Positions 53,546 through 62,545 are shown, counted from the first letter of the stretch. The stretch is 64,000 bases of DNA from Pseudomonas sp. L5B5 (GCF_020520285.1 NZ_CP084742.1:1488001-1552000), one strand, 5' to 3'. Numbers and translations are program-made. Notes: generated by a model from the letters alone, not told the origin.

Positions 53546-54211
53546 GTGTACAGAATCCTGATAGCCGATGATCACCCACTGTTTCGCGAAGCCATCCACA
53601 ACGTCATCAGCGACGGTTTCCCCGGCAGCGAGGTGATGGAGACCGCCGACCTGGACAGCGCCCTGGCCCTGACCCAGGACCACGACGACCTGGACCTGAT
53701 CCTGCTGGACCTGAACATGCCCGGCATGCATGGCCTCAATGGCCTGATCACCCTGCGCAACGAAGCGCCGACCATCCCGGTGGTGATCGTCTCCGCCGAG
53801 CAGGACAAGCAGATCGTGCTGCAGGCCATTACCTACGGCGCCGTGGGTTTCATCACCAAGTCCTCGCCGCGCTCGCAGATGACCGAAGCCATCGAGCAGA
53901 TCCTCAATGGCAACGTGTACCTGCCGCCAGACATCATCCGCACTCAGAAGAGCCCATCGGGGCGACGCAGCAGCGAGGCCCCGAGCTTTGCGCCGGAACT
54001 GCTGCAGGCCCTGACCCGCAAGCAACTGCTGGTGCTGGAGCGCATGACCAAGGGCGAATCCAACAAGCAGATCGCCTACACCCTGGACATCGCCGAGACC
54101 ACGGTGAAGGCCCATGTCTCGGCGATCCTGCGCAAGCTCAACGTGCACAACCGGGTGCAGGCGATCCTCAGCGCCGGCGACATCGACTTCGGCGCCTACC
54201 TGCGCCGCTAG
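53546..54211 (+). CDS. erbR: LuxR-type response regulator of ethanol oxidation (ErbR/AgmR/PedR1)
   Basis: A 221-residue response regulator. The receiver has the phospho-Asp in [10 protein letters not shown] and the Lys in FITKSSP; the LuxR HTH is at about 155-210 ([20 protein letters not shown]). This is the ErbR (AgmR, PedR1) regulator needed for ethanol oxidation in P. aeruginosa and P. putida. The GTG start at 53546 has GAGG about eight bases upstream. It is convergent with nahK. It is the best candidate for the factor that binds the shared TTGG sites. Confidence 0.9.
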   Translation: MYRILIADDHPLFREAIHNVISDGFPGSEVMETADLDSALALTQDHDDLDLILLDLNMPGMHGLNGLITLRNEAPTIPVVIVSAEQDKQIVLQAITYGAVGFITKSSPRSQMTEAIEQILNGNVYLPPDIIRTQKSPSGRRSSEAPSFAPELLQALTRKQLLVLERMTKGESNKQIAYTLDIAETTVKAHVSAILRKLNVHNRVQAILSAGDIDFGAYLRR

Positions 54212-54217
54212 GAAGCA

Positions 54218-54291
54218 GGTTCGAGCGGCAAGCTGTAAGCCTCAAGCCTCAAGCCTCAAGCTTGGAACTTGCCGCTTGCAGCTTGCCGCTC
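54218..54291. repeat. Inverted repeat with tandem CCTCAAG, overlapping the end of nahK
   Basis: GAGCGGCAAGCTGTAAG and CTTGCAGCTTGCCGCTC are 17-bp arms with one mismatch. Between them are three copies of CCTCAAG. The right arm lies inside the nahK frame, so the last dozen or so residues of the kinase come from the repeat. Related to the element at 3188. Confidence 0.82.
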
Positions 54292-56912
54292 AACAGGTGG
54301 CTGATGGCGGTCTTGAGCTTCATCGGTCGTACCGGCTTGTGCATCAGGGTGTGGCCCAGTTCGCGCAGTTGCTGCTTGAGGTCGTTGCTGTAGTTGGCGG
54401 TGATCATCATCGCCGGGATCGCCAGGGCACGCCGGGCGTTGATCCGTGCCACGGCATCGATGCCGTTCTGTTGCTGGTCCAGGTGGTAGTCGGCGATCAG
54501 CAGGTCGGCCTCGGCGCGGTAGTCGTCCACCTGGCGTGCCAGGTCTTGCTCGGACAGCGCCGTGACCACCTGGCAGCCCCAGCCTTCGAGCAGGGTGCGC
54601 ATGCCGGCGCAAATCGCCGCATCGTTGTCCAGCACCCAGATCCGCGCCCCCTGCAAACGCTCCAGCGGCGCCGCCCGCCATTCCAGGCACGGTGCCGGTA
54701 GCGGCGCGCTGGTGCTGATCGGCACTTGCACGCTGAACACCGAACCGCGCCCCGGCCAGGAACGCACGCCGATGCGATGCCCAAGGATCCCGGCAATCTT
54801 CTCGACGATGGCCAGCCCCAGGCCCAGGCCGCGGTCCTGGTTGGGGAGTTGTTCGTCCCCGCGCTTGAACTCCAGGAAGATCTCTTCCAGGCGTTCGGCG
54901 GCGATGCCCAGGCCGCTGTCCCAGACTTCGATCGACAGCCAGCGGCCCTGGCGCCGGCAGCCCAGCACCACCCGGCCCTGGCGGGTGTAGCGGATGGCGT
55001 TGCTCAACAGGTTGCGCAGAATCCGCGCCAGCAGCTGGATGTCGCTGCGCACCAGCGCCGAACAAGCCACGAAGTGCAGTTCCAGGCCCTCGCTGCGGGC
55101 CACCTGGACGTACTCGGCGGCAAGGTTCTCCAGCAGTTCGCGCAAGGCGAAGGGCGCGACGTCGGCCTTGATCACCCCGGCGTCCAGCTTGGAGATGTCC
55201 ACCAGGGTGCCCAGCAGGTTTTCCACGTCCTCCAGGGAGTTGCTGACATTGCGCACCAGGGCCTGGCTCGCCTCGGGATCGCGGCGCTCGAGCAGGGCGC
55301 TGGTGAACAGGCGCGCGGCGTTCAAGGGTTGCAGCAGGTCGTGGCTGACTGCGGCGAGGAACTTGGTCTTCGACAGGTTGGCCCGCTCGGCCTCGCCCTT
55401 GGCCTCGCGCAGGCGCGATTCGACCCGGCTGCGCTCCTCGATCTCGCGCAGCAGTTGCTGGTTGAGGGTGGTCAGCTCGGTGGTGCGCTCGCGCACCCGC
55501 AGCTCCAGGTTCTGGTAGGCCTGGTGCAGCGCCTCGGCGGTGCGCCGGCGCTCGGTGATGTCGCGGATCAGCACGAAGATCCCTACCACCTCGCCATTGG
55601 CCAGGCGGTTGGGCACGTAGGAGCGCAGCATGTAGCGCTCCTGGTGGTTGATGTTGGTCTCGGCGAATTCGAAGGTCACGCTCTCCCCCGCCAAGGCCCG
55701 CTCCACATAGCTTTCCAGGCGCTGGTAGTGCTGCTCGCTGTGCACCTCGCGCAGGCTCTGGCCGAGCATCACGCCCCGGGGCCAGCAGTACCACTCTTCG
55801 TAGACCTTGTTGGTGAACTCGTACACTAGGTCGGCATTGAGGTAGGCGATCAGCGCGGGCACATGGTCGGTGATCAGGCGAATCCAGCGCTCGCTTTCGC
55901 TCAGGGCCTCGGCGTGCTGGTAGCGCTCGGTGATGTCGGTGAAGGTGTTGACGAAACCGCCAGTGGGCAGCGGATGGGTGCGGATCTCCAGGACCCGGCC
56001 ATCGCTCAGGCGCTGCTCGCATTCGTGGATCGGCCGGCCATTGGCATCGCGGCTGTCGGGGCTGAGCAGGTGCAGTTCGCTGTCGCCGATGACTTCGGCA
56101 AACAAGCGATGCGCGGCCACCGGCGCCAGCCCACTGAGCTCCAGGAAACGCCGGTTCCACAACTCCAGCACACCCTCGGCGTTGACCATGGCCACGCCCT
56201 GGGACAGGTTGTCCACGGCCCGTTGCAACAGGTGGGACTTTTGCGCCACCGCCTGCTCGCGGCGCAGGGTCTCGCTGTGCTTGACCTCGGTGATGTCGGT
56301 GAACAGGATCACCCGCCCACCCTCGCGGGTCGGCCGTTCGCTGACCTGCAGCCAGCGGCCGTTGTGCAGGCGGTACAGCAGGTGTTCGTCACCACCGCTG
56401 CGCGGTTCTTCGCTGAACAGCCCGGTGCTGGTCAGCAACCGCCGCACCTCGGCCAGGCGCATGCCAGCCATGACTCGCAGCCGGCTGTGGGCCCAGAAGG
56501 CGCGAAAGCGGCTGTTAAACAGGACGATGCGCTGCTCCTGGTCGAACAGCACGAAGGCATCGGAAATGCTCTCGATGGCATCGATCAGATGCTGGTGGGC
56601 GGTCTCGGCCCGCAACCGCGCCTCGCTGAGCAAATGGTTGCCGGCCTTGAGCTCGGCCATGGCCTGGTTCAAGGCGTCGGTGCGCTCGCGCACCTGCTCG
56701 GCCAGCACCACCGAGTGCTGAAACGCCGCATAGGGATCGTTGCCCCGGGTGATGCCGGATTCGACCCGTTCGATCAGCGCGCTGTTGATCCGCCGCAGCT
56801 TGCGGTTCTCGTGCTGCAGGCAATCGATCCGGGCTTGCAGCTCAGCGACGGGCCGGAGTCCGGCTGCGGGCAATGGCGACCCCGGTGAAGGTCTGGTTGA
56901 TGTGCATGCCAT
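54249..56912 (-). CDS. nahK: Multi-PAS hybrid sensor histidine kinase NahK (ErcS')
   Basis: An 887-residue soluble hybrid kinase. It has an N-terminal coiled-coil (about 25-110), three PAS domains (about 110-215, 230-335 and 345-465), a second coiled-coil, HisKA with the His in AAVSHDLLQPLNAARL, HATPase (NLLSNAIRY, DSGLGIA, GLGLGLAIV), and a receiver with Asp in LLIADYHLDQ. In P. aeruginosa NahK is controlled by the NO sensor NosP encoded next to it, and acts on the HptB relay in biofilm control; as ErcS' it also figures in ethanol regulation. The start is uncertain: 56912 overlaps nosP by 71 bases, TTG 56873 is possible. The C-terminal tail is repeat-derived. Confidence 0.87.
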   Translation of the reverse strand: MACTSTRPSPGSPLPAAGLRPVAELQARIDCLQHENRKLRRINSALIERVESGITRGNDPYAAFQHSVVLAEQVRERTDALNQAMAELKAGNHLLSEARLRAETAHQHLIDAIESISDAFVLFDQEQRIVLFNSRFRAFWAHSRLRVMAGMRLAEVRRLLTSTGLFSEEPRSGGDEHLLYRLHNGRWLQVSERPTREGGRVILFTDITEVKHSETLRREQAVAQKSHLLQRAVDNLSQGVAMVNAEGVLELWNRRFLELSGLAPVAAHRLFAEVIGDSELHLLSPDSRDANGRPIHECEQRLSDGRVLEIRTHPLPTGGFVNTFTDITERYQHAEALSESERWIRLITDHVPALIAYLNADLVYEFTNKVYEEWYCWPRGVMLGQSLREVHSEQHYQRLESYVERALAGESVTFEFAETNINHQERYMLRSYVPNRLANGEVVGIFVLIRDITERRRTAEALHQAYQNLELRVRERTTELTTLNQQLLREIEERSRVESRLREAKGEAERANLSKTKFLAAVSHDLLQPLNAARLFTSALLERRDPEASQALVRNVSNSLEDVENLLGTLVDISKLDAGVIKADVAPFALRELLENLAAEYVQVARSEGLELHFVACSALVRSDIQLLARILRNLLSNAIRYTRQGRVVLGCRRQGRWLSIEVWDSGLGIAAERLEEIFLEFKRGDEQLPNQDRGLGLGLAIVEKIAGILGHRIGVRSWPGRGSVFSVQVPISTSAPLPAPCLEWRAAPLERLQGARIWVLDNDAAICAGMRTLLEGWGCQVVTALSEQDLARQVDDYRAEADLLIADYHLDQQQNGIDAVARINARRALAIPAMMITANYSNDLKQQLRELGHTLMHKPVRPMKLKTAISHLLSGKLQAASSKLEA

Positions 56913-58005
56913 TGAACTGTTCTCCGTAGGTGTTGAAACCCATCACCCGCTGCTCGCGCAGAAAGGCCCCGATCTGGTCCAGGCTGCCGTGGTCTTCCAG
57001 CTCCAGGCGGCGCAGGAAGCAGTCGCAGCCGATGGTCAGCAGCAAACTGCCCAGGCGTTGCTGCAAACCGTCGAACAGCGTTTGCAGGTTGGGCAGCAAG
57101 GGGCCGGGGGTCATGGCGGTGAGGACGATGCCGTTCTCCACCGCGCAGTAGAAACTCAGGCTCAGGTCCGGGTGCACCTGCTGCACCGCGCGCACGTAGT
57201 AGTGCTGGTTGATCCGCACCGCCAGCGGATGGGCGGCGAACACCCGGTGGTCAAGGCGCGCCAGCGGTACGCCGATCAGCCGCGCGTATTCCTCGGCGGC
57301 GGGCTCGGCGTTCAGTTCATAGACCCGGCGCAAGGTACTGTCGACGCCGGTGACCACCAGTTTTTCCTCCCGGGGCAGGATGTGGTGGGTGGTGAATACC
57401 TCGAAATCCAGCCAGGTGTTGACCAGCACCACCACCGCCGCGCCGCTGTGGAACTCGCCGCCGAAATATACGTGGGTGTGGGTCAGGTAGTTGTCGTCGC
57501 CGGCCGAACCGCCGAAATGCGGAATGTCCCCCAGGGCCGCGCTGAGGGCCGCCAGGACCATTTCCTCGCGGCTCGACAGGCCATCCAGCAGGGTCAGGGC
57601 GAAGGTGTTGCCCTTGATCGGCGCCAGGGTGTTGCTGCGACAGCCGCCCACCAAGCGCTCGACCATCTGCTGGGCGTCGATCAGGCTGAAGTGTTCCATC
57701 TGGTCGATGAGTTCGGCGGCGATGGAAAAGTGCCGGTGATCGAAACCGATGGCGGTCACGCAATTGCGCCCGTAGCCCTGGGGCGTGATTTCCCCGGCGC
57801 TGGTGCAGCCCACCAGGCGGATACCGCCAAAGCCCTGTTGCAGGGCCTGGCCGAGGGCTTGCAGCGGGTATTCGGCGGAACAGAAGAACAGCACGAAGCC
57901 CAGGTGCGGATGCAGCAGCTGGCGGGCCAGGTCCTGGGCCACCTGTTGCGGGTCGCCGGCCTGGGACATGGCGCTGACCACGCCCTCGCTCTGGGCTTGC
58001 TGCAT
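56842..58005 (-). CDS. nosP: FIST-domain nitric-oxide sensing protein NosP
   Basis: A 387-residue protein made of FIST N and FIST C domains. Visible features are LVGCTSAGEITPQGYG near residue 70, HFGGSAGDDN near 165, and the C-terminal EQRVMGFNTYGEQFNGMHIN typical of FIST C. In P. aeruginosa the ortholog binds heme and NO and inhibits NahK. ATG 58005 has GGAGG six bases upstream; the frame is open further but without a good start. The stop lies inside the start of nahK, so the two are translationally linked. A TTGG-type site lies 69 bases upstream. Confidence 0.88.
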   Translation of the reverse strand: MQQAQSEGVVSAMSQAGDPQQVAQDLARQLLHPHLGFVLFFCSAEYPLQALGQALQQGFGGIRLVGCTSAGEITPQGYGRNCVTAIGFDHRHFSIAAELIDQMEHFSLIDAQQMVERLVGGCRSNTLAPIKGNTFALTLLDGLSSREEMVLAALSAALGDIPHFGGSAGDDNYLTHTHVYFGGEFHSGAAVVVLVNTWLDFEVFTTHHILPREEKLVVTGVDSTLRRVYELNAEPAAEEYARLIGVPLARLDHRVFAAHPLAVRINQHYYVRAVQQVHPDLSLSFYCAVENGIVLTAMTPGPLLPNLQTLFDGLQQRLGSLLLTIGCDCFLRRLELEDHGSLDQIGAFLREQRVMGFNTYGEQFNGMHINQTFTGVAIARSRTPARR

Positions 58006-58063
58006 CGTCGCCTCCGGCGCGGGATTGTCTGAGGGATGAGTGTACGAAGCCGGCCCCGGGGCA

Positions 58064-58085
58064 CGAATGCTACTTGGGTAGCGGG
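58064..58085 (-). promoter_or_regulatory. TTGG operator candidate upstream of nosP
   Basis: CGAATGCTACTTGGGTAGCGGG, with CCCCGGGGCA beside it, matches the near copy before exaC and pqqA in order and spacing. The TTGG core is 69 bp from the nosP start. No convincing second copy is seen at the 22-bp offset. Confidence 0.45.
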
Positions 58086-58114
58086 TGGCCGGTTCCATGG
58101 GCGTAGGCGCTGGT

Positions 58115-59009
58115 GTGGCGAGGGAGCTTGCTCCCGCTCGGGCGCGCAGCGGCCGCGAAACCTGAATCCGCGATCAGCCAGGCAGACCGCGGACTCAAGC
58201 CTTGGGAAGGCTGCGCCTTCCAACGCGAGCACGCTCGCTCGCCACAAGGCTTGTTCAACCACACAACTGGCGCCCACCCAGAGGCAAACCAACTGGCGGC
58301 TCTGTTGCTCTTCTGTGGCGAGGGAGCTTGCTCCCGCTCGGGCGCGCAGCGGCCGTAAAACCTGAATCCGCGATCAGCCAGGCAGACCGCGGACTCAGGC
58401 CTTGGGAAGGCTGCGCCTTCCAGCGCGAGCAAGCTCGCTCACCACAAGGCTTATTCCACCTCGCAACGGGCGGCTTGCAACTGCTCGTCGGTGGCGAGGG
58501 AGCTTGCTCCCGCTCGGGCGCGAAACCTGAATCCGCGATCTGCCTGACAGACTGCGGATTCAGGCCTTGGGAAGGCTGCGCCTTCCAGCGCGAGCAAGCT
58601 CGCTCGCCACAAGGCTTATTCCACCTCGCAACGGGCGGCTTGCAACTGCTCGTCTGTGGCGAGGGAGCTTGCTCCCGCTCGGGCGCGCAGCGGGCGCGAA
58701 ACCTGAATCCGCGATCAGCCAGGCAGACCACGGACTCAGGCCTTGGGAAGGCTGCGCCTTCCAGCGCGAGCAAGCTCGCTCGCCACAAGGCTTGTTCCAC
58801 CTCGCAACGGGCGGCTTGCAACTGCTCGTCTGTGGCGAGGGAGCTTGCTCCCGCTCGGGCGCGCAGCGGCCGCAAGGCCTGAGTATGCGATCTACCTGAA
58901 CGACCGCGGATTCAGGCCTTGGGAAGGCTGCGCCTTCCAACGCGAGCAAGCTCGCTCGCCACAAGGCTTGTTCGACCTCGCAACGGGCGGCTTGCAACTG
59001 TTCGCCACA
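58115..59009. repeat. Tandem array of five REPIN-like units
   Basis: Units start with GTGGCGAGGGAGCTTGCTCC at 58115, 58315, 58491, 58656 and 58832, giving periods of 200, 176, 165, 176 and about 177. Each has a left REP, a spacer with CTGAATCCGCGATC-type sequence and an inner hairpin GGAAGGCTGCGCCTTCC, and a right inverted REP ending CTCGCTCGCCACA. They are joined by a conserved linker (TCGCAACGGGCGGCTTGCAA) except in unit 1. Long open frames cross the array on both strands but arise from the repeats. It fills most of the gap between nosP and the porin gene. Confidence 0.9.
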
Positions 59010-59082
59010 GGTTTTTTTTCAACCGGCCGCAATAACGGATGCAAACCACTTGCAGCGGGCAATTTGCGGCTTGCCGCTGCCG

Positions 59083-60267
59083 TTACCAGGTCAGCACTGC
59101 GCCCACGGCGAAGGTGTCGGTGTTTTCGTTCTGTGCATTGGTGTGGTGGCCGTCGATCTGGAACTGGTTGTACTCGGCCACCAGCTTGAGGTTGTCGTTG
59201 ATGTCGTGGAACAGCGCCACGCCCCGGGTCTGGTAGTCGGCGCCGCTGCCGACCACGCCATTGCCGTCGTCCTTAGTCTTGCCGTAGGACAGCGCCAGGC
59301 GATTCTTGCCCACCTTGTACGAGCCCTGCAGCAGGTAGCCCTTGCTGTCGACATTGCGCAGGGTTGCTTCGCCGGCGTTGTTGGTGAAGAAGGGGTTGAT
59401 GCCCTTGGCCTGGAACCCGGAACCGGTCAGCGACAGGCCGCCCATCTTGGCCTGCAGGCCATAGCCCAGGCCCTTGGAGGTCACCGATTGCACCTCGGGA
59501 TCGGTGTTGTCGGAGGTCTGGTAGCTGCCGTTGAGCCAGCTGTAGAACTTGGCCCCACCCAGGTCGAACTGGTAGGTGATCTCGCTCTCGGTGCGCGGAT
59601 TTTTCTGGTAGGCCTTGCCCAGGGCGCTGCTGTCGTTGGTATCCACCGGGTCGAGGATGCCCACCGCCACCCGCAGGCCATCCATCAACGGGCTGCGGTA
59701 GGTGATCTGCGAGGTGGGAAAGGGATAGGGATAACCGCTGCCAATATTGCCGAACGACACCCCGCCGCCATCCACCAGCCCCAGGCTGTCGCTGACCTGG
59801 CCATAACCTGCGAGCATTTCGTCGAGCAGGATGTTGGAACGGGCGAACAGGCCGAAGTCCTTGCCGATCAACACCTCGCCCCACTCCGGGTTGGCCACGG
59901 TGCCGTAGAACTGGCGCACGTCGATGGCGGTGTCGGTGCCGTTGTCCTGGCTGTCGTTGATGGTCACCCAGAACGAGGCCCGGGCGCCGAGCTTGAGGTC
60001 GTCCACCTGCCTGCCCATGTTGAAGCCCAGGTAGTTGGGCAGAAAGCCCATCTTCACCCGCGCCTGGCGCCGGTCGTACTGCTCGCCGGCACGGTCGACC
60101 TTGCTGTTGACGTAGAAGGCGTTGACGTAGCCGTCGGTGGAAAAGGTGGTCTGGTCCTTGTCGTAGAGCATGATCTCGGCCTGGGCGGCATTGCCCAGGC
60201 CCAGGGTGGACAGGCCGGCGATCAGGGCCGGGAACAGAGGGTGCTGGCGGTTCTTATTGTTGTGCAT
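59083..60267 (-). CDS. Outer-membrane porin of the ethanol-oxidation cluster
   Basis: A 394-residue Gram-negative trimeric-type porin. It has a signal peptide (residues 1-30, ending GNAAQAEI), alternating amphipathic strands through the whole mature part, and a C-terminal aromatic end (FAVGAVLTW) as needed for barrel assembly. GGAG is six bases before the ATG at 60267. A tandem TTGG site lies 68-105 bp upstream, so it seems to belong to the exa regulon; it may admit alcohols or other small solutes. The exact porin subfamily is not assigned. Confidence 0.87.
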   Translation of the reverse strand: MHNNKNRQHPLFPALIAGLSTLGLGNAAQAEIMLYDKDQTTFSTDGYVNAFYVNSKVDRAGEQYDRRQARVKMGFLPNYLGFNMGRQVDDLKLGARASFWVTINDSQDNGTDTAIDVRQFYGTVANPEWGEVLIGKDFGLFARSNILLDEMLAGYGQVSDSLGLVDGGGVSFGNIGSGYPYPFPTSQITYRSPLMDGLRVAVGILDPVDTNDSSALGKAYQKNPRTESEITYQFDLGGAKFYSWLNGSYQTSDNTDPEVQSVTSKGLGYGLQAKMGGLSLTGSGFQAKGINPFFTNNAGEATLRNVDSKGYLLQGSYKVGKNRLALSYGKTKDDGNGVVGSGADYQTRGVALFHDINDNLKLVAEYNQFQIDGHHTNAQNENTDTFAVGAVLTW

Positions 60268-60334
60268 GGCGCGCTCCGCATTCGGGGGACGAGATGTCGG
60301 AGGCGATTATCAAAAGGCGCCGCAAGCGCCCATA

Positions 60335-60372
60335 GGCTGCCTTGGGGGCAAGTGGCCGGTGCTTTGGAGGGG
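60335..60372 (-). promoter_or_regulatory. Tandem TTGG operator candidate upstream of the porin gene
   Basis: GGCTGCCTTGGGGGCA (60335-60350) and GGTGCTTTGGAGGGG (60358-60372), with TTGG cores at 60342 and 60364, 22 bp apart. The near core is 75 bp from the porin start codon. Confidence 0.55.
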
Positions 60373-60477
60373 CTGGAGGGGAGCGGCAACTTCGATCCAC
60401 GACCTGCCCCGCTACCGGCCCCCCTACCTGGAGTAACACCAAGGGCCCATGGACCCGGATGCGAAGGGATGAAGCCC

Positions 60478-61524
60478 TTAGTCGTCGCCCGCCAGGCCCC
60501 GCAGCCGCGCCAGTTCGGCGGTGGCCAGGGGAATGCCCTCTTGCAGGGATCTGGCCCGGGTGCGGTAGCGCCGGTCACCGGGCAGGCGCTCCAGGCCCAC
60601 GGCCTGCATCTGCCGCACCAGCTCCTGGCTGCGCTGGGCGAAGCGTCCACCGCCGCAGTGGCTGGGGTCGATGACGATCAGCAACTGGCCGGTCCAGGGT
60701 GTCTGTGCCCCGGGATGCCGGGACCAGTCGAACTCGAAGGAAAAGTTGCCTCCGGTCAGCGCCGCCGCCAGCAGCTCCACCATCATCGACAGCGCCGAGC
60801 CCTTGTGCCCACCAAAGGGCAGCAAGGCGCCACCGTCGAGGATCGCCGCCGGATCGCAGGTGGGCTGGCCATGGCGATCCACCCCCATGCCCTCCGGCAG
60901 CTGCTGGCCCTGGCGCTTGGCGATCTGCACGTCGCCATGGGCGATGGCGCTGGTGGCCAGGTCGAAGACGATGGGCTCGGCGCCTTCGCGGGGCGCGGCG
61001 AAGGCAATCGGGTTGGTGCCGAACAACGGCCGCTGGGCGCCGTGGGGCACCACGCAGGTCATGCTGTTGACCAGGCTCAGGGCCACCAGGCCTTCTTCGG
61101 CGAAGGGCTCGACATCCGGCCAGAGCGCGGCGAAGTGATGGGAATTGCGGATCGCCAGCACCGCGATCCCGGCGCTACGGGCCTTGCTCACCAGCGCCTC
61201 GCGGGCCGCCGCCAGGGCCGGCTGGGCAAACCCGCCGCCAGCATCCACCGCCACCACGCCGGGGGCTACATCCTCCACTTGCGGCACCGCCTGGCCATCG
61301 ACCCAGCCGCTGGCCAGGGACGACAGGTAACCGGGAATGCGAAACACCCCGTGGCTGTGGGAGCCGTCGCGCTGGGCCCGGGCGCAGTTGTCGGCCAGCA
61401 CCCGGGCCACCTCGGCAGAGGTGCCGTGGCGAAGAAAAATCCGTTGCAGCAAGTCGGTCAAGGCAGGCAGGTCGAGGTACTCGACGGGTGCCTGCGCCAG
61501 GGTCGCGTGGTTCGCGTCGGTCAT
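60478..61524 (-). CDS. dpkA: Delta1-piperideine-2-carboxylate/pyrroline-2-carboxylate reductase (DpkA)
   Basis: A 348-residue member of the malate/L-lactate dehydrogenase (Ldh_2) family with its unusual NAD(P)-binding fold. Landmarks are DGSHSHGVFRIPGYL near residue 53, NSHHFAALW near 127, VVPHGAQRPLFGTNPIAFA, and GGALLPFGGHKGSALSMMVE. DpkA reduces cyclic imines made from D-lysine or D-proline to L-pipecolate or L-proline. The call within the family rests on context: rpiR, a polar amino-acid binding protein and permease are divergent from it, as in the P. putida D-lysine locus. Other possible reactions are malate or ureidoglycolate oxidation. Confidence 0.83.
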   Translation of the reverse strand: MTDANHATLAQAPVEYLDLPALTDLLQRIFLRHGTSAEVARVLADNCARAQRDGSHSHGVFRIPGYLSSLASGWVDGQAVPQVEDVAPGVVAVDAGGGFAQPALAAAREALVSKARSAGIAVLAIRNSHHFAALWPDVEPFAEEGLVALSLVNSMTCVVPHGAQRPLFGTNPIAFAAPREGAEPIVFDLATSAIAHGDVQIAKRQGQQLPEGMGVDRHGQPTCDPAAILDGGALLPFGGHKGSALSMMVELLAAALTGGNFSFEFDWSRHPGAQTPWTGQLLIVIDPSHCGGGRFAQRSQELVRQMQAVGLERLPGDRRYRTRARSLQEGIPLATAELARLRGLAGDD

Positions 61525-61539
61525 TGCAGCTCCATTGGA

Positions 61540-61645
61540 ATTGTTATTGGAAGGTGCCTGACTATCGCGTCACGCCAGTTAACTGTCAAATATTGACTTA
61601 ATGACAGAAAACATTCACTTTCCATTGTCAACGGCCAATAACAAT
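61540..61645. promoter_or_regulatory. Divergent promoter region with an 11-bp inverted repeat at each end
   Basis: ATTGTTATTGG (61540-61550) and its exact complement CCAATAACAAT (61635-61645) stand 84 bases apart, each close to one of the two start codons: 16 bases from dpkA and 8 bases from rpiR. A regulator binding both could repress both genes, perhaps by looping. The AT-rich middle contains TTGACT and likely promoter elements. Confidence 0.55.
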
Positions 61646-61653
61646 GAAAAACC

Positions 61654-62529
61654 ATGAGCCAATCCATCAAGCAACGCCTTGAAAGCAGCCTATCCAGCGC
61701 CACCGCGTCGGGTCGGGCAATCGCCAGCTACATGCTGGCCAACCTCTATGAGCTGCCCTTCCAGACCGCCGCCGACATCGCCGAAAAACTCGGCGTCAGC
61801 GAGTCCAGCGTCGGCCGTTTCTGCCGCGCCATCGGCTACAGCCATTTCAAGGATCTGAAGAACGACCTGAAGAACGACCTCGGCGAAGGGCCGTGGCTGG
61901 TGGGCGATCGCCTGCAGGAGTTTCGCCAGCAGCCCAACCCGGCGGCCCAGGGCCTGCCCCGCAGCTTCGAGCTGGAGGTGGCGGCGCTGGTCAAGGTCTA
62001 TGAATACAGCCTGACCCCGGCCTGGCAGACCGTGGTCCAGCGCCTGGCCAGCCGGCGCCGGGTGTACGTGGCGGGGTTCCAGACCGAGCGCGGCATCGCC
62101 GCCTCCATGGTCCACCTCCTGCAATACCTGCGCGACGGCGTGTACCTGGTGGACGGCGCCGCCGGGCATTTCGCCGATGTGCTGCTCAGCCCCGCCGAAG
62201 ACTGCGCCCTGGTGGTGTTCGAGGCCCGGCGCTATTCGCGCCACGCCCTGACCCTGTGCCACAAGGCCCGCGAGGCGGGGATTCCGGTGACCCTGGTCAC
62301 CGACACCTTCTGCGACTGGGCCGAACAGAACGCCGATGAGGTGTTCCGCGTGCCCACCGAATTCAACCTGTTCTGGGAGTCCACCGCGGCCATGCTGTCG
62401 CTGGTGCACCTGCTGGTCAACGAGGTGTGCAAGCACCTGGGACCCGAGGTGGAAAAACGCCTGGAAGCCACCGCTGCCCTGCATAACGAGTTTGTTGGTT
62501 ACACATCGTCCGCCCGACCAAAACAATAA
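61654..62529 (+). CDS. MurR/RpiR-family regulator of the dpkA/amino-acid uptake locus
   Basis: A 291-residue regulator with the RpiR HTH at about residues 20-80 (TAADIAEKLGVSESSVGRFC) and a SIS domain at about 125-265. No Shine-Dalgarno is seen before the ATG at 61654; instead a half of the 11-bp inverted repeat lies there, so the regulator may block its own translation start region at the DNA level. It is divergent from dpkA and 16 bases upstream of the binding-protein gene, so it is probably the first gene of the uptake operon. It likely senses a metabolite of D-lysine or D-proline breakdown. Confidence 0.88.
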   Translation: MSQSIKQRLESSLSSATASGRAIASYMLANLYELPFQTAADIAEKLGVSESSVGRFCRAIGYSHFKDLKNDLKNDLGEGPWLVGDRLQEFRQQPNPAAQGLPRSFELEVAALVKVYEYSLTPAWQTVVQRLASRRRVYVAGFQTERGIAASMVHLLQYLRDGVYLVDGAAGHFADVLLSPAEDCALVVFEARRYSRHALTLCHKAREAGIPVTLVTDTFCDWAEQNADEVFRVPTEFNLFWESTAAMLSLVHLLVNEVCKHLGPEVEKRLEATAALHNEFVGYTSSARPKQ

Positions 62530-62545
62530 ATAACCGAGGTGCTCC

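Noticed and set aside
58202..58997. Open frames of about 110-226 codons on both strands through the repeat array at 58.1-59.0 kb
   Set aside because: They exist because the REP units are GC-rich and have periods that keep a frame open. The proteins are tandem copies of the repeat with no ribosome site.
58115..59009. Possible CRISPR array
   Set aside because: Units are 165-200 bp, the internal sequence is conserved between units, each unit is an inverted pair, and no cas genes are present.
59050..61596. An 848-codon open frame on the plus strand opposite the porin and dpkA genes
   Set aside because: It spans two well-supported genes on the other strand and has shadow-like composition.
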